The notes beneath the pieces were generated by a model, which was given only the letters and a program-made list of their open reading frames with translations, did no database searches and was not told where the DNA came from. The position numbers and the translations under genes were made by a program. Below are positions 22,972 to 23,787 of a DNA stretch of 23,787 bases, one piece after another. Origin of the DNA: Oxalobacteraceae bacterium. Its GTDB lineage: Bacteria; Pseudomonadota; Gammaproteobacteria; Burkholderiales; Burkholderiaceae_D. The stretch's first letter is position 1. Every line of letters starts with the position of its first letter. The stretch covers positions 166,993 to 190,779 of the forward strand of contig DPRS01000047.1 in NCBI GenBank assembly GCA_003537575.1, in the 5' to 3' direction.

Positions 22972-23787
22972 ATGCTTGCTTCCACTGGATACGGCGCCAC
23001 CAGCGCCAGCGAACCGCTCGGCAAAATGGATTTTCAGCGCCGCGATCCGCGGCCTGAAGACGTCCAGATCGATATCCTGTACTGCGGCGTTTGCCATTCC
23101 GACCTGCATACCGCTCGCAATGAATGGGGCAACACCGTGTATCCCGTCGTGCCCGGACATGAAATCATCGGCCGCGTGACGGCGGTCGGCAAGCAGGTGA
23201 CGCGCTTCAAGGAAGGTGATCTTGTCGGCGTGGGCTGCCTGGTCGACTCCTGCCAGCATTGCAGCGCCTGTGCCGAAGGCCTGGAGCAATACTGTGAAAA
23301 AGGCTTCGTCGGCACCTACAACGGCGAGGAAATGCATAGCGGCGGCATGACCTACGGCGGTTATTCCAGCAACATCGTCGTGCGCGACAAGTTTGTGCTG
23401 CGGATTCCCGACGGCATGGACCCGGCCTGCGCCGCGCCCTTGTTGTGCGCCGGCATCACGACTTACTCGCCGCTGCGGCAATGGCAGGTCGGGCCCGGGC
23501 AAAAAGTGGGGATCGTCGGGCTGGGAGGACTCGGCCACATGGGTATCAAGCTGGCGCATGCGATGGGCGCGCATGTCGTGCTCTTCACCACCTCGGCGGG
23601 CAAGCGGGAAGACGCCAGGCGGCTCGGCGCCGATGAGGTGGTGGTATCAAAGAATGCCAGCGAGATGGCAGCGCAGCGCAATTCCTTCGACTTCATTCTG
23701 AATACCGTGGCCGCGCCGCATTCGCTCGATGCATTCCTCGAGCTGCTCAAGCGCGATGGCACCATGACGCTGGTCGGCGCGCCGGCC
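22972..23787 (+). CDS. Zinc-dependent NAD(P) alcohol dehydrogenase (YahK/CAD-like), 3' truncated
   Basis: An open frame of 272 codons running off the right edge; about 75-80 residues are missing compared with the usual 350. It is a medium-chain dehydrogenase with two zinc sites. The catalytic ligands are Cys41 (CGVCHSD), His63 (PGHE) and Cys159 (LLCAG). The structural zinc is held by Cys94, 97, 100 and 108 (CQHCSACAEGLEQYC). The nucleotide-binding loop is GLGGLGHMG (183-191). The combination CGVCHSDLH with GGYSSNIVV fits the NADP-preferring aldehyde reductase/cinnamyl-alcohol-dehydrogenase branch, but no acidic residue at the strand end was used to prove cofactor choice. AAGG precedes the ATG at 22972. 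The active site and first part of the cofactor domain are in view, so the family call is firm. Confidence 0.9.
   Translation, partial: MLASTGYGATSASEPLGKMDFQRRDPRPEDVQIDILYCGVCHSDLHTARNEWGNTVYPVVPGHEIIGRVTAVGKQVTRFKEGDLVGVGCLVDSCQHCSACAEGLEQYCEKGFVGTYNGEEMHSGGMTYGGYSSNIVVRDKFVLRIPDGMDPACAAPLLCAGITTYSPLRQWQVGPGQKVGIVGLGGLGHMGIKLAHAMGAHVVLFTTSAGKREDARRLGADEVVVSKNASEMAAQRNSFDFILNTVAAPHSLDAFLELLKRDGTMTLVGAPA

Overview
This 23.8-kb window looks like the chromosome of a betaproteobacterium, probably of the Oxalobacteraceae/Burkholderiales. The reasons are moderate-to-high GC, a tRNA-Asp/tRNA-Glu pair with CCA-encoded ends and the overall protein flavour. This assignment rests on sequence style and was not checked by a search. 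Both ends cut through genes: a sugar epimerase/reductase at the left and a zinc alcohol dehydrogenase at the right.

Left part (1-6289, all + strand): the tail of a polysaccharide locus (epimerase/reductase, then a rhamnosyltransferase-like GT2), a two-gene unit of a small membrane protein and a 2TM/RCK potassium channel, and a large protein with a SEC-C zinc motif, TPR repeats and a GT41 (SPINDLY/OGT-type) glycosyltransferase domain.

Middle (12379 down to 6461, - strand): a tightly packed six-gene operon. In order it encodes a VioA-like sugar aminotransferase, a PglD/VioB-like left-handed beta-helix acyltransferase, an AMP-forming acyl ligase, a Gfo/Idh/MocA oxidoreductase, a free-standing acyl carrier protein and an FkbM methyltransferase. 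Together they look like a pathway making a nucleotide-activated 4-amino-4,6-dideoxy sugar with an unusual N-acyl group and a methyl group. This recalls the modified viosamine of pseudomonad flagellin glycans. The convergent GT41 protein is a plausible but unproven protein glycosyltransferase partner. This island is the best candidate here for an undescribed system.

Right part (12990-23787): mostly housekeeping and accessory single genes. These are a CBS-pair protein, a PilZ protein, a DUF924 protein, tRNA-Glu and tRNA-Asp with promoter and terminator, a DUF1488-like protein, a newly read 53-codon basic ORF, a MarR regulator with its MFS transporter, an exported methyl-parathion-hydrolase-like metallo-beta-lactamase-fold enzyme, a TPMT-like methyltransferase, a small membrane protein, ribonuclease Z, a membrane diguanylate cyclase broken by a one-base frameshift, and the partial alcohol dehydrogenase.

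Notable non-coding structure: a quasi-palindrome centred on the tRNA terminator that carries an inverted, interrupted copy of the tRNA-Glu 3' end; a perfect 24-bp palindrome beside it; a near-consensus promoter overlapped by an inverted repeat ahead of the MarR gene; and a perfect 16-bp palindrome in the divergent region near 19.0 kb. No CRISPR array, intact insertion sequence, rRNA or replication origin was seen.
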